A stretch of 64,000 nt of DNA from Gynurincola endophyticus. GTDB lineage: Bacteria; Bacteroidota; Bacteroidia; Chitinophagales; Chitinophagaceae. Where the stretch lies: the NCBI RefSeq assembly GCF_003991195.1, contig NZ_RCWL01000006.1:181118-245117 (forward strand), written 5' to 3'. This document shows positions 18,379 to 27,335 of this stretch, one piece after another. The notes below the pieces were generated by a model. It ran no database searches and was not told where the DNA came from. It was given only the letters and a program-made list of their open reading frames with translations. Position numbers and translations under genes: made by a program. The first letter of the stretch is position 1. Each line of letters starts with the position of its first letter.

Positions 18379-18490
18379 ATCAACAGAGCAACAAAATAGT
18401 TACTGTTGATCACTAAAAAGATATTTCGAACTTTTTCATATGGCAAGCAATCGTTAGAGGCCTACTGTTTCTACAGGAGGCTTTTTTTTG
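18379..18490 (+). ncRNA. Candidate small RNA with own promoter and terminator
   Basis: TTTG at 18343-18346 and TAATTTTA at 18367-18374 are spaced 20 bases, close to the Bacteroidota promoter. A hairpin ATCAACAG (18379-18386) / CTGTTGAT (18403-18410) follows, and the segment ends with a GC-rich hairpin (AGAGGCCTACTGT ... ACAGGAGGCTT, one mismatch) running into eight T at about 18481-18489. No open frame fits. The RNA family is not recognised. Confidence 0.4.
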
Positions 18491-18603
18491 TGCCTTACTG
18501 AAGGATAAATTACTTTTCTGCAATAAACTTCCTGTCTGCTGATGAATCATTGCGCAGCACATCGATTTTCAAAAAAATACATAAAAATTTAATACCAGCG
18601 TTC

Positions 18604-19476
18604 TCAGGTCGCTTTTGTGAGGTGAGCGAGCTTTTGCAGCTCTTCGTATTTGTAAAATTCTGATTTGTTTTGATAACATTTACTCAATTCGAGTAAAAGT
18701 ATCCTTATTGCAGATTTGCTGTCGATTGGAGACAATAATTGAGGTTGTGGTTCAATACCGTGATTCAGGAAATACTCATCGATATTTTGTTGTGAGTATA
18801 AGCTCCCCGAAGTGGGGTCGATATAAAATTGTGGAGTATCAGCACTTAAAATATGCCCCCACGGATCCTGATGAGTACGAAAATACCCTAAAAGAAAGTG
18901 CTGCGGAATATTCAATACTTTTACCGGAATTTCTAATAAATCGGCGATGATTAAATAGAGTAATCCGTTCGAAATAGTATTACCGTTTCGCTTTTCTAAT
19001 AAATTATTGAGATAGAACTGAACAGGATCTTCGTAGTTCACTGCCGAACCTTCCAGTTGATAGTAGTTGTAAAAGATGCTTGACAGAACATTGACTTGCT
19101 CGAGCGGGGTCAGGTAATTATTTAACTCTAGCCATACGTTTTTCCGGAGTTTTTCAATCGCCAGTTGAATTTCTGATTCGTTGATTTCAGGATATTCAAA
19201 CTTGGTTACCAGTAAATAGCCTGTGAGTAAATCCGGTTCTTCAATGGAAGCCCACTCCTCAAAAGCCCGGGAAAGCTCCTGGAAGCGTAAACGGTGAATG
19301 AGCACCTCTATTCTTTTATGAATCATACTCTGGCACGCACCTTCCCAGTAGGCTTCGAGTGAGGGTATCAATCTCGGCCCATGAGTGATGATACGATTGG
19401 CAACCTCGGCGAATACTTCTTCGTCAGGGTCATCGATCAACGTAAAAAGGGATGATATTTCCTTGTTTTGATTCAT
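18604..19476 (-). CDS. SirB1/transglutaminase-like protein, probably non-catalytic
   Basis: A 290-residue soluble protein. The C-terminal half has the SirB1-type segment RNGNTISNGLLYLIIADLLE followed by IPQHFLLGYFRT and IDPTSG, matching the transglutaminase-like fold of the SirB1 N-terminal family. In that family the first segment normally reads G-N-C-x-S; here the cysteine is Thr, so thiol catalysis is unlikely (inference). The N-terminal 130 residues are helical (ARM-like). No operon partner is apparent. The biological role is unknown even in intact homologues. Confidence 0.75.
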   Translation of the reverse strand: MNQNKEISSLFTLIDDPDEEVFAEVANRIITHGPRLIPSLEAYWEGACQSMIHKRIEVLIHRLRFQELSRAFEEWASIEEPDLLTGYLLVTKFEYPEINESEIQLAIEKLRKNVWLELNNYLTPLEQVNVLSSIFYNYYQLEGSAVNYEDPVQFYLNNLLEKRNGNTISNGLLYLIIADLLEIPVKVLNIPQHFLLGYFRTHQDPWGHILSADTPQFYIDPTSGSLYSQQNIDEYFLNHGIEPQPQLLSPIDSKSAIRILLLELSKCYQNKSEFYKYEELQKLAHLTKAT

Positions 19477-19685
19477 TCTTTGTGGGAAATATAATCCAAG
19501 TTCCTATAAGTTTCGGGATTCTGAAAAAAAGATTATCCACAAATTAACATTTTGGTATTCTAAAATATACAATAAGCACTTTTAGAATTAAGAAGGGAGA
19601 ATTGAAAATAGAAAGTGGAGACTGAGAGAAAGGGGCAGATCTGCTTTAAAAACTCCCCCTTCATTTCTTAATTGCTGAATGGTTC
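19477..19685. repeat. Intergenic AT-rich repeat remnants
   Basis: Contains GAATTAAGAAGGGAGAATTG (about 19586) and TTCATTTCTTAATTGCTGAA (about 19661). The first word belongs to the AT-rich family seen at 11964, 15876 and 63690; the second recurs almost identically at about 24529. No gene is seen. Confidence 0.5.
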
Positions 19686-20435
19686 CTATCCCTGTTCAAC
19701 CGAAAGCGGTTTCCTTTTGCCAAAAAGATATTGGTATTTTCCGTCTATAGCATACCCCAATTCATTCATTACTTTAAAGTGTAGCTGATCAAGCGTTTTT
19801 GTTTTGATCTTCTTAAAATCTTTTGCGATGGTATCTATGTAAAACGCATAATTTTTATCTTTTGCGTAGTACGTATGATCACATTCTCTGTAATAGGTGG
19901 CGGTAAAACATTCTTCCAGCAGTTCGAAGCTTGCTGCATCGGCATCTGCCACAATCTTTTCGCGGAAGTAAACATGATTGTTATCTTTTGCTACATTTTT
20001 TACCGTATCTCCCTTTAATACCTGAAAACTTTTTCTGTCAGCTTGCGGTACTTCTGTGTAATAGTTGAAGTAAATCTTGTCTCCAACCGACTGATAATAT
20101 TCAGAAAGAATAGTGTAATCTTTTAAACTATAGGGAAGCAGCGTATCGAAAATATAATCGTGGTTTCCCGAATTGCTGAATCCGGTTGCAAAATCAGTGA
20201 TTTTAAAATCTGCCGGATTGGCCCCGGGAAGAATGGTAAATGCATTCATATAACTTTCCAGGTAAACATGTTTTTTATCCTTAAAGTAATGGAAAGTTGA
20301 TCCGTTGCTTTTTATTATTTCGAAACTGGCAAAGTCAATAATCGTATAAAATTTTTTATACACTTCACTGTCAAAATGAAGAATAAAAGAATTATCAATA
20401 ATACAGAAACCGTGACCCAATTGTTTTTTACTCAT
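19686..20435 (-). CDS. DKNYY-domain protein
   Basis: The 249-residue protein contains several repeats of the type D-K-x-H-V-Y or D-K-N-Y-A-F (DKKHVYLES, DNNHVYFRE, DKNYAFYID, CDHTYYAKD), each followed by a segment like ADAASFELL. This is the DKNYY family, a beta-repeat family of unknown function found in predicted cell-surface or cytoplasmic proteins. No signal peptide is apparent at the chosen start. It lies 42 bases after a small membrane-protein pair on the same strand and may be cotranscribed with it. Confidence 0.8.
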   Translation of the reverse strand: MSKKQLGHGFCIIDNSFILHFDSEVYKKFYTIIDFASFEIIKSNGSTFHYFKDKKHVYLESYMNAFTILPGANPADFKITDFATGFSNSGNHDYIFDTLLPYSLKDYTILSEYYQSVGDKIYFNYYTEVPQADRKSFQVLKGDTVKNVAKDNNHVYFREKIVADADAASFELLEECFTATYYRECDHTYYAKDKNYAFYIDTIAKDFKKIKTKTLDQLHFKVMNELGYAIDGKYQYLFGKRKPLSVEQG

Positions 20436-20477
20436 AAATTACGAATTGACTTTACCTGTTAACCTCTTTTTAAATTA

Positions 20478-21020
20478 TTACCAGTTTCCTTCAGGAAGAT
20501 AATAGTAGGAAGTATCCCGCTGCAATTGCCAGGGCGCCTGATGAAACGACCAGCATTCTTTCAGCTGATCGAATGCTCTTCCTGCACTATAAGTTCCCCA
20601 TTTGTAACTTACCGGATAGTTTTTACTACTGTCACTAATTGTGCCAAACAGCATAGCTGTAGAAAAGCCTGAAACCCCATTGGTATAAATCATGGCTTTT
20701 TCTATTGTCAACCTGGATCCCGCAGGAAATATTCTTATTGTATGATGAGCGTCAGTGGCCGATTGTTTTCTTTGTTCTACCTGTTGCCAGTCAGGATGCA
20801 GGCTGTCATAAAGTATAGCGGGATATTTTTTATTGAAAGGATCTCTGTCTTCGAACAAAACTGTTTCAACAGGTAAAATCACTGTTTTCCCTATCCATTC
20901 ACTGAAAGGGGTATACCGGCTGATATCGGCAGATTTTGTTTTTATAACATAAATGAACATTAATACAAATACAACCAGTGAGATCGCAATACTCCAAAGC
21001 AGGATCTTTTTAATTTTCAT
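20478..21020 (-). CDS. Hypothetical single-span membrane protein
   Basis: The 180-residue product has one N-terminal membrane segment (ILLWSIAISLVVFVLMFIYV, residues 5-24) and an extracytoplasmic domain with GKTVILPVETVLFEDRDPF and an aromatic C-terminus (YYYLPEGNW). No family is recognised. I chose ATG 21020 (MKIKKILL) because it gives a standard Lys-rich membrane anchor and leaves an 11-base gap to the upstream gene; an in-frame extension to 21134 would overlap that gene. Probably an operon with the upstream 93-residue protein and perhaps the DKNYY gene. Confidence 0.65.
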   Translation of the reverse strand: MKIKKILLWSIAISLVVFVLMFIYVIKTKSADISRYTPFSEWIGKTVILPVETVLFEDRDPFNKKYPAILYDSLHPDWQQVEQRKQSATDAHHTIRIFPAGSRLTIEKAMIYTNGVSGFSTAMLFGTISDSSKNYPVSYKWGTYSAGRAFDQLKECWSFHQAPWQLQRDTSYYYLPEGNW

Positions 21021-21031
21021 AGGTGTTATTG

Positions 21032-21313
21032 TTATAAAATGGAGAGAATACACAAAACTCCTGTTGCTGATAATAACAACAACAGGCTTACATATAATGT
21101 AGAAGTTCGTCTTTTGCGATAAAGTATAATGCACTCAGCTAAAAAGTAAACAAAGCTGATCAGGATAACAGAGATGCAGGTATAGAGGAAGCCGTAACCC
21201 AACGGATCTTTTCTGCCGTTCAACAGAAGGTTGTAAATGATGAAGAAGAGCACCACAATGCCCGTGATTCGAAAGAATAAATGCAACAACCAGTGGGTAT
21301 TTTTTTCTTTCAT
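21032..21313 (-). CDS. Hypothetical small triple-span membrane protein
   Basis: A 93-residue protein with three hydrophobic stretches (about 12-30, 40-62, 72-92) separated by short basic loops (NGRKDPLG, YRKRRTSTLY), consistent with an inner-membrane protein. No family is recognised. It is 11 bases upstream of the 180-residue membrane protein gene, which supports both being real. Confidence 0.6.
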   Translation of the reverse strand: MKEKNTHWLLHLFFRITGIVVLFFIIYNLLLNGRKDPLGYGFLYTCISVILISFVYFLAECIILYRKRRTSTLYVSLLLLLSATGVLCILSIL

Positions 21314-21374
21314 AGTTTTCGGGGAATAGGAATAAAAAATAAACCATTAAGAATTGCGGATAAGCTGTACCACT

Positions 21375-21535
21375 TAATTCCTCCTATGTTGACAGGTGAA
21401 GTTTTCCCGCTGATTGAGCGGATAAGTTATAGTATAGTTTAAATTTACTTCAGCGCAGATCTGCGCTGAAGTAATATTTGAATTGAAACGATGTTTTCTG
21501 TGTTATCTGCGGGATAACGTATTTTCTTAATGGTT
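21375..21535. repeat. Interspersed repeat with perfect 30-bp palindrome
   Basis: The segment ATTTGAATTGAAACGATG then ATCTGCGGGATAAC (about 21475-21520) recurs at about 59205-59250, as does the upstream CAGGTGAA..CGCTGATT. Inside this copy lies a perfect 30-bp palindrome at 21445-21474 centred on GCGCAGATCTGCGC. It lies 3' of topA. No gene is seen. Confidence 0.65.
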
Positions 21536-21548
21536 GTATACAAACGGA

Positions 21549-24167
21549 CTATTTCTTTTTCTTCGCTGCTTTTTTAGGCGCCGCTTTTTTTGCTGCTTTC
21601 TTAGGTGCTGCTGATTTTTTAGCTGCCGCTTTTTTAGGTGCGGCGGTTTTCTTCGCTGCTCCTTTAGAAAAGGCCCCCGGAATACTTGCCTCAATCATCG
21701 CTTTCACTTCTTCCAGTTCCAATGTTGCCGCTTCTTCAGCTGTATACTTTGTGTCATCTGCTTTTTTACCCAGCTTCAGCATCTTTTTATTAAAGCGGAT
21801 AAACGGACCCCATCTTCCGTTTTCAATGCTAACTTTGGCTTCGGGCCATTGCTGGATATAGCGGTTGGCTTCTTTGCTAACTTTTGCATCAATCAGTTCT
21901 GTGATATCTGCTTTCGATAAATTTTCAAAATTATAGCGGCGCGGTACGTTGATGTAGAGATCGTTCCATTTGATAAACGGACCGAATCTTCCTGTACCTT
22001 TCGTTACCGGTTTGTTTTCGTAGGTAGCGATAGGAGCGTCGGCCTTGGCTTTTTCTTCGATCAGCTCAAGGGCACGTTCATAAGTAACGGCTAAAGCATC
22101 TTCTCCCTTAGGAATAGAGATATTTTGTTCTCCGACTTTCAGGTAAGGGCCGAACCGGCCGGTATTTACAATTACTTCGTTACCATCAATTTCACCCAGT
22201 GTTCTTGGCAATTGGAATAATTCCATCGCGTCTTCGAGGGTAACGGTTTCGATAGACTGATCTTTCTTTAATCCGGCAAACCTTGGTTTTTCTTCATCGC
22301 TGACATCACCGATCTGTACCATTGGACCGAAGCGGCCCATACGTGCCACTACTTTTTTACCGGTTTCAGGATCTACTCCCAATTCTCTTTCGCCTTTAAT
22401 GCGTTCGGCGTTTTCTATGGTATTGTCTACGTCTTCTTTGAAAGGAGAATAGAACTCTTTAATCATTTTATTCCACTTCAGTTTACCGGCAGCTACTTCA
22501 TCGAAACGTTCTTCGATACTGGCCGTAAAACCGTAGTCCATGATTTCGTCGAAGTGTTGTTTAAGGAAGTCTGTTACTACCAGTCCGAGATCGGTCGGGA
22601 AAAGTTTCGACTTTTCAGCTCCGGTATTTTCTTCGGCAGTAGAAGCCGAAACCTTATCGTTTTTCAGTTGAAGAATACGATAGGCTCTTTTAATACCCTC
22701 TTTATCACGCTTCTCTACATATCCTCTTTTTAAAATGGTAGAGATCGTCGGTGCATAAGTAGAAGGGCGGCCGATGCCCAGTTCTTCTAATTTTTTAACC
22801 AGAGAAGCTTCGGTGTATCTTGGCGACGCACGGCTAAAGCGTTCAATGGCTTTCATTTGTTGCAGTTCAAGGCTTTGTTTTACCTTTAATGGTGGTAACA
22901 TACCTTCGTTCTGTTCTTCTTCCGGTAAATCTTCGTCGTCGTGGTCTTCACGGTAAACCTTTAAAAACCCTTCAAACTTTAAAACCTCACCCTGAGCAGT
23001 GAGTTCTTCTTTATTAGTGGAAATTGAAATTTTGGCAATGGTTCTTTCCAGTTCGGCATCAGACATCTGGCTGGCCATGGTACGCTTCCAGATGAGTTCG
23101 TACAGACGTTTGCAATCCGGATCATCAACGGTACTGTTCTCCATATAAGTAGGGCGAATAGCTTCGTGTGCTTCCTGTGCCGATTCGTTTTTATTTTTAT
23201 ACTTACGGGCCTGGTAATATTTAGCCCCGTAAGAACCTGTGATCTGTTTTTTGATTTCACCCATAGCAGTATCACTCAGATTCACACTATCAGTACGCAT
23301 ATAAGTGATATTACCGCTCTCATACAGACGTTGGGCCAGTAACATGGTTCTGCTAACGGAGTAACCGAGTTTTCTCGATGCTTCCTGTTGCAGGGTAGAA
23401 GTTGTAAAAGGTGCTGCAGGTGATTTTTTACCCGGTTTTACCTGAATATCTGTAACAGTATAGTTGGCTCCTTTGCAGGATTCTAAGAAAGCTTTGGCTG
23501 AATTTTCCTGATCGTATTTTTTGCCCTCTGCAGTAAATAATACCGGCTTCTTATTAAGGTCGTCGGCAATGAATTGGGCTTCCAGTTTGAATTGTGAAGT
23601 AGCGGTAAAGGCGTTGATCTCTCTTTCTCTTTCGGCGATTAAGCGTACGGCAACACTTTGAACACGGCCGGCAGACAGGTTATTTTTCATGCTCATTTTA
23701 CGCCATAGAACAGGACTTAATTCGAATCCTACGATTCTGTCTAAAACCCTTCTGGCCTGTTGAGCATCTACCAGATGCATATTTAAATGGCGTGGATTGT
23801 CAACGGCTTTTTTAATAGCCGGTTTGGTGATCTCGTGGAAAACAATCCTTTTGGTTGTTCCGGGGTCTAATCCCAATACCTCGCATAAGTGCCAGCTGAT
23901 CGCTTCTCCTTCGCGGTCCTCATCCGTTGCTAACCAAACTTCGTCACTTTTCCGTGCGAGGCTTTTTAACTCTTTCACCACCTTTTCTTTTTCATCCGGA
24001 ATCGTATATCGTGGGGTGAAATTATTCTGGATATCGATTCCCATATCATCTTTTTCGAGGTCTCTGATATGTCCATAGCAACTCTTCACCTCAAAATCCT
24101 TTCCCAAGATTTTCTCGATGGTTTTCGCTTTTGCCGGAGACTCTACAATCAATAAATTCTTCGCCAT
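21549..24167 (-). CDS. topA: DNA topoisomerase I with Lys/Ala-rich tail
   Basis: Type IA topoisomerase that relaxes negative supercoils. The 872-residue protein starts with the TOPRIM domain (LLIVESPAKAKTIEKILG; DEDREGEAISWHL), carries the active-site tyrosine in SGNITYMRTDSVNLS near residue 300, and continues with LGIGRPSTYAPTI. Instead of zinc fingers the C-terminus has Toprim C-terminal repeats (GRFGPMVQIGD, GRFGPYLKVG, GRFGPFIKWND, GRWGPFIRF), usual in Bacteroidota and other groups. The last 36 or so residues are almost only Lys, Ala and Pro, histone-H1-like, probably for DNA contact. It appears monocistronic. Confidence 0.97.
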   Translation of the reverse strand: MAKNLLIVESPAKAKTIEKILGKDFEVKSCYGHIRDLEKDDMGIDIQNNFTPRYTIPDEKEKVVKELKSLARKSDEVWLATDEDREGEAISWHLCEVLGLDPGTTKRIVFHEITKPAIKKAVDNPRHLNMHLVDAQQARRVLDRIVGFELSPVLWRKMSMKNNLSAGRVQSVAVRLIAEREREINAFTATSQFKLEAQFIADDLNKKPVLFTAEGKKYDQENSAKAFLESCKGANYTVTDIQVKPGKKSPAAPFTTSTLQQEASRKLGYSVSRTMLLAQRLYESGNITYMRTDSVNLSDTAMGEIKKQITGSYGAKYYQARKYKNKNESAQEAHEAIRPTYMENSTVDDPDCKRLYELIWKRTMASQMSDAELERTIAKISISTNKEELTAQGEVLKFEGFLKVYREDHDDEDLPEEEQNEGMLPPLKVKQSLELQQMKAIERFSRASPRYTEASLVKKLEELGIGRPSTYAPTISTILKRGYVEKRDKEGIKRAYRILQLKNDKVSASTAEENTGAEKSKLFPTDLGLVVTDFLKQHFDEIMDYGFTASIEERFDEVAAGKLKWNKMIKEFYSPFKEDVDNTIENAERIKGERELGVDPETGKKVVARMGRFGPMVQIGDVSDEEKPRFAGLKKDQSIETVTLEDAMELFQLPRTLGEIDGNEVIVNTGRFGPYLKVGEQNISIPKGEDALAVTYERALELIEEKAKADAPIATYENKPVTKGTGRFGPFIKWNDLYINVPRRYNFENLSKADITELIDAKVSKEANRYIQQWPEAKVSIENGRWGPFIRFNKKMLKLGKKADDTKYTAEEAATLELEEVKAMIEASIPGAFSKGAAKKTAAPKKAAAKKSAAPKKAAKKAAPKKAAKKKK

Positions 24168-24558
24168 ACTTACTTTACTTTTTTCAACCTATACCTTCTT
24201 CATCAAGGCATTCAGGGGCTGTAAGTTACTAACAGCTTATCAAATTAAATAACAAAATTTCGGCAAATATATTTTACCGGATTACGCAATTTAAGGTTTC
24301 TTGGTAAAATTTAATCAGAGTATATTAAATATCAGCTGTTTATATCTTTTTTTATATTATAGGACAATCGGGCTTTGAACCATTCAGAAATTAAGGTATT
24401 CAGGAAGCCGCATTGCTGATTAAGCGGGTACACTTTTTTCGTGTAACCGGCTGAATTTCTTTTTAAAACTACCATTAGCTATGTACTGTTGATACCTATA
24501 AACAAAAAGCCAAACCGGTTATCTCTTCATTTCTGAATTGCTTAATGGTTCCAATTTT
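24168..24558 (-). promoter_or_regulatory. topA upstream region with -7 element; otherwise no gene
   Basis: On the minus strand TATATTTG (24271 down to 24264) is an exact TAnnTTTG about 97 bases before the topA start. The rest of the 391-base gap holds a weak hairpin (GGGTACAC / GTGTAACC, about 24425-24450) and the short repeat TTCATTTCTGAATTGCTTAA (about 24529) also seen near 19661. Nothing else is supported. Confidence 0.45.
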
Positions 24559-25998
24559 TTACACTTTAATTCTCCACAAATCCCTCAACGCCTGTTTCGC
24601 TGCATGAAATCCGCACTGTCCGTGCACCCCGCCACCCGGTGGTGTAGAGGATGAACAGATATACATTCCTTTTGCACTGGTTTTATATGGAGAAAAGCGT
24701 AATGCCGGACGATTGACCAGCTGAGTAATATTGAGAACCCCTCCATTAATATCACCACCGATATAATTGGCATTATAAGCTTCCAGCTGTTTGCTGTTGA
24801 TTGTATTTTTAGCAAGAATGGTTTTTCTGAAACCCGGTGCAAATCGTTCGATTTGATTTTCGATCGCAACACTCATATCCGTTGTAGAACCATGTGGGGT
24901 ATGGCAATAAGCCCAGATCGTATGTTTGCCTTCGGGAGCACGTGTATCATCAAACATACTTGATTGCGCGAGTAATACAAACGGTTTTTCAGGATGTTTG
25001 CCTTTCCAGATGTCAGACTCACTTTCCTGAATTTCTTCGAATGTACCACCGATATGTACGGTAGATGCCTGGTTACATAACTGATTAATGAAGGGTACCG
25101 GGCGATCAACGGCGAAATCCATTTTAAAAACGCCCATCCCGTATTTGAATTTTGACAATTGCCAACGGTATAGCGAAGAAAACGACTCACCCGCAATTTC
25201 CAATACCTGTTTAGGCGTCAGGTCGAACAAAATAGCTTTTGCCGATGGTAGCTGGCCAAGGTTTTTAACAGGAGTACCGGTTTGAATTTTTCCACCGAGC
25301 GAAAGAAAATATTGCTCCATTGCATTGGCAATACTTTGTGAACCTCCTTTCGGAATCGCCCAACCGTGTACCATACCAACGGTGGTTAAAACGATACCGA
25401 TAGCCGCAGTTGAAAGATTTTCTAAAGGTTGCATACTATGAGCGGTCATTCCTGCCCATAGGCCTCTGGTATATTTAGATTTAAATCTTTTGCCGATAGA
25501 TTGAGCTGACTGAATAGACTTTAATCCGAAATTCATATAAGGAAACAGGTGCTGTGGAAAACCGATCGGACCGAGTACATCGGGTTGTAATTTCGCCCAG
25601 TTATTCACCATCGGTTCAAACAATTCATAAAACGCATCTCTGTCGCTGTGCAGGTGCTGAATCGTTTTATCGAGACTGTTATACAAACAGGCTACTTCGC
25701 CATTATCCTGCGGGTGGGCTGCTTCAATAGGAGCCAGTATCATCTCTAAACCGAAACGTTTCCAGTCTCTGTTTGCAAAGAAAGGGGAGGCAGCCTGCAT
25801 CGGATGAATGGCTGAACATACATCATGGTGAAAGCCGGGTAATGTGAGCTCGGCTGTACGTGAACCGCCCCCGATGGTATCGGTAGCCTCAATCAGTAAA
25901 ACATTTAAACCCTGTTCCTGAATAGTAATAGCTGCTGCCAGGCCGTTCGGGCCGGCTCCAACCACTACTGCATCATAATCGGTCTTTAAATCGCTCAT
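24559..25998 (-). CDS. Phytoene-desaturase-like FAD-dependent oxidoreductase
   Basis: A 479-residue flavoprotein of the CrtI/PYROXD2 superfamily. The N-terminal FAD-binding loop is VVVGAGPNGLAAAITI (residues 11-26) with IGGGSRTAELTLPGF; the C-terminal FAD segment is SSTPPGGGVHGQCGFHAAKQ. The 'GFHHDVCSAIHPM' stretch is typical of the PYROXD2-like branch rather than true carotenoid desaturases. No other carotenoid genes (crtB, crtZ) are nearby, so a carotenoid role is not supported. It seems monocistronic. Substrate unknown. Confidence 0.87.
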   Translation of the reverse strand: MSDLKTDYDAVVVGAGPNGLAAAITIQEQGLNVLLIEATDTIGGGSRTAELTLPGFHHDVCSAIHPMQAASPFFANRDWKRFGLEMILAPIEAAHPQDNGEVACLYNSLDKTIQHLHSDRDAFYELFEPMVNNWAKLQPDVLGPIGFPQHLFPYMNFGLKSIQSAQSIGKRFKSKYTRGLWAGMTAHSMQPLENLSTAAIGIVLTTVGMVHGWAIPKGGSQSIANAMEQYFLSLGGKIQTGTPVKNLGQLPSAKAILFDLTPKQVLEIAGESFSSLYRWQLSKFKYGMGVFKMDFAVDRPVPFINQLCNQASTVHIGGTFEEIQESESDIWKGKHPEKPFVLLAQSSMFDDTRAPEGKHTIWAYCHTPHGSTTDMSVAIENQIERFAPGFRKTILAKNTINSKQLEAYNANYIGGDINGGVLNITQLVNRPALRFSPYKTSAKGMYICSSSTPPGGGVHGQCGFHAAKQALRDLWRIKV

Positions 25999-26265
25999 AA
26001 GGTGGAAATTACACTAAAATGTTACTAAAGTTAGAAAAAAGCAATAAAATTTCAGTATTCAACATCCAAACATCATTCCAGCTACGTATATAATATTGAA
26101 TCGCCATTCATGGATTTGATGCGATAATGTTGTTTATGGCATAAACTAAAAACAAAGCACACTACCAGGTTGATTTTTACCCAGTTGTACCCATGAGAGT
26201 GGTGTGTGGCGTTTTTTCCGGCCTAAAAAATTGGTTGGATTCTAAACATTATCTATATTCGAATT

Positions 26266-26343
26266 GCGAATGAAAGTTCGCTCGATTTAAGTATCGACAC
26301 ATTTAGTGTTACGACTGCACGTTTTTACGTGCAGTCTTTTTTT
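26266..26343 (+). ncRNA. Candidate small RNA of four consecutive hairpins
   Basis: Four hairpins follow each other: GCGAA/TTCGC (26266-26281), TCGAT/ATCGA (26282-26297), ACAC/GTGT (26297-26309) and a 10-bp terminator stem GACTGCACGT/ACGTGCAGTC (26313-26336) with a TTTT loop and a run of seven or more T. A -33/-7-like pair, TTGG (26231-26234) and TATATTCG (26254-26261), precedes it. No open frame fits and the AraC gene starts 77 bases later, so this is a standalone RNA or a terminated leader. The family is not recognised. Confidence 0.55.
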
Positions 26344-26419
26344 GTGCCTGTCAAAGAAAAAGGAGGTTGGGTAAAATCAGTTACCCTGAAAAAAAATGAT
26401 TCAAAATCGGTAACTTCAA

Positions 26420-27265
26420 TTGTTAAATTTCCTTTCCAGCAAACCAACAACTATGCAACCGGGCAGTAAAATGTTTGTACCGCACCCTCTTCTGCAACCT
26501 TATATAGAGGGCTATGTACTGTTTGAAAACAACAACATTCATACACTTACACATTATCACCCCGATTATCATTCTATCATTTGTTTTGATATAAACCGTA
26601 AACACCTATTGGCAGAGGGGATAAAAGAAATAAAATCATCTATGGTATTTGTTGGCCCCGTAGATAATTATGTAACGATTAGCCGGGTACCCGACCGTTT
26701 GTTGCAGGTTATTTTTAAACCCTATGGTGCTTTTTATTTGCTGGGAGCTGCCATTCGAAAAATTTCCGGAGTAGGTATGGATGCCGGTATTTTACTGGAT
26801 GACATCAAAGAAACCATTCACCGGATAGAAGAGGTTTATCCAAACGAAGCTGAATGCTTTAAGTTATTTGACCAGTACTTCTTAAATAAACTGAAAAACA
26901 CTGCCCGAACTACCGCTACGATAGAGCAAATTGCTTATGCCTGTTCAATTATTCAGGAAAACGCCGGTAATGTAAAGATGAAAGCAATCTGCCGGCAGCT
27001 GAATATGTCTGAAACTTCTTTCAGAGCTCACTTTAGTGAAAAAGTAGGCATGACCCCCAAAGCCTTTGCACAAATTGAAAAAATGAATCACGTGAAATCG
27101 TACCTCGAACAACATCCATCACTCGACTGGATTACGATTTGCGAGCAATATAATTTCTTCGATCAAACCCACTTTATCAAACACTTTAAAAGGTATTTCG
27201 GGTGCACACCAATGGCGTATCTGAGAGTAATTAATAATTTAGAATTAAGAGTTAATAATTATTGA
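26420..27265 (+). CDS. AraC-family transcriptional regulator
   Basis: The 281-residue protein has an N-terminal ligand domain of the DUF6597 kind (FVPHPLLQPYIEGYVLF, RLLQVIFKPYGAFYLLG) and a C-terminal AraC double helix-turn-helix (NVKMKAICRQLNMSETSFR, then FFDQTHFIKHFKRYFGCTP). Starts at ATG 26453 or 26471 are also possible. The last dozen residues (VINNLELRVNNY) are encoded by an AT-rich interspersed repeat, so the native stop was probably lost or moved. A candidate sRNA/terminator lies just upstream. Target genes are not evident. Confidence 0.9.
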   Translation: MLNFLSSKPTTMQPGSKMFVPHPLLQPYIEGYVLFENNNIHTLTHYHPDYHSIICFDINRKHLLAEGIKEIKSSMVFVGPVDNYVTISRVPDRLLQVIFKPYGAFYLLGAAIRKISGVGMDAGILLDDIKETIHRIEEVYPNEAECFKLFDQYFLNKLKNTARTTATIEQIAYACSIIQENAGNVKMKAICRQLNMSETSFRAHFSEKVGMTPKAFAQIEKMNHVKSYLEQHPSLDWITICEQYNFFDQTHFIKHFKRYFGCTPMAYLRVINNLELRVNNY

Positions 27266-27332
27266 ATACAGCAAATTAGATTAAGCTCAAAACCAGCGTC
27301 AGCCCGTTTTTAATTATTAATTCTTAACTGAT
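27228..27332. repeat. AT-rich inverted repeat element overlapping the AraC 3' end
   Basis: AATTAAGAGTTAATAATTA (27243-27261) is answered by TAATTATTAATTCTTAACT (about 27312-27330) in inverted orientation around a GC-richer loop. It belongs to the same family as the elements at 8076, 15835 and 51340, and lies between convergent genes. Confidence 0.65.
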
Positions 27333-27335
27333 CTT

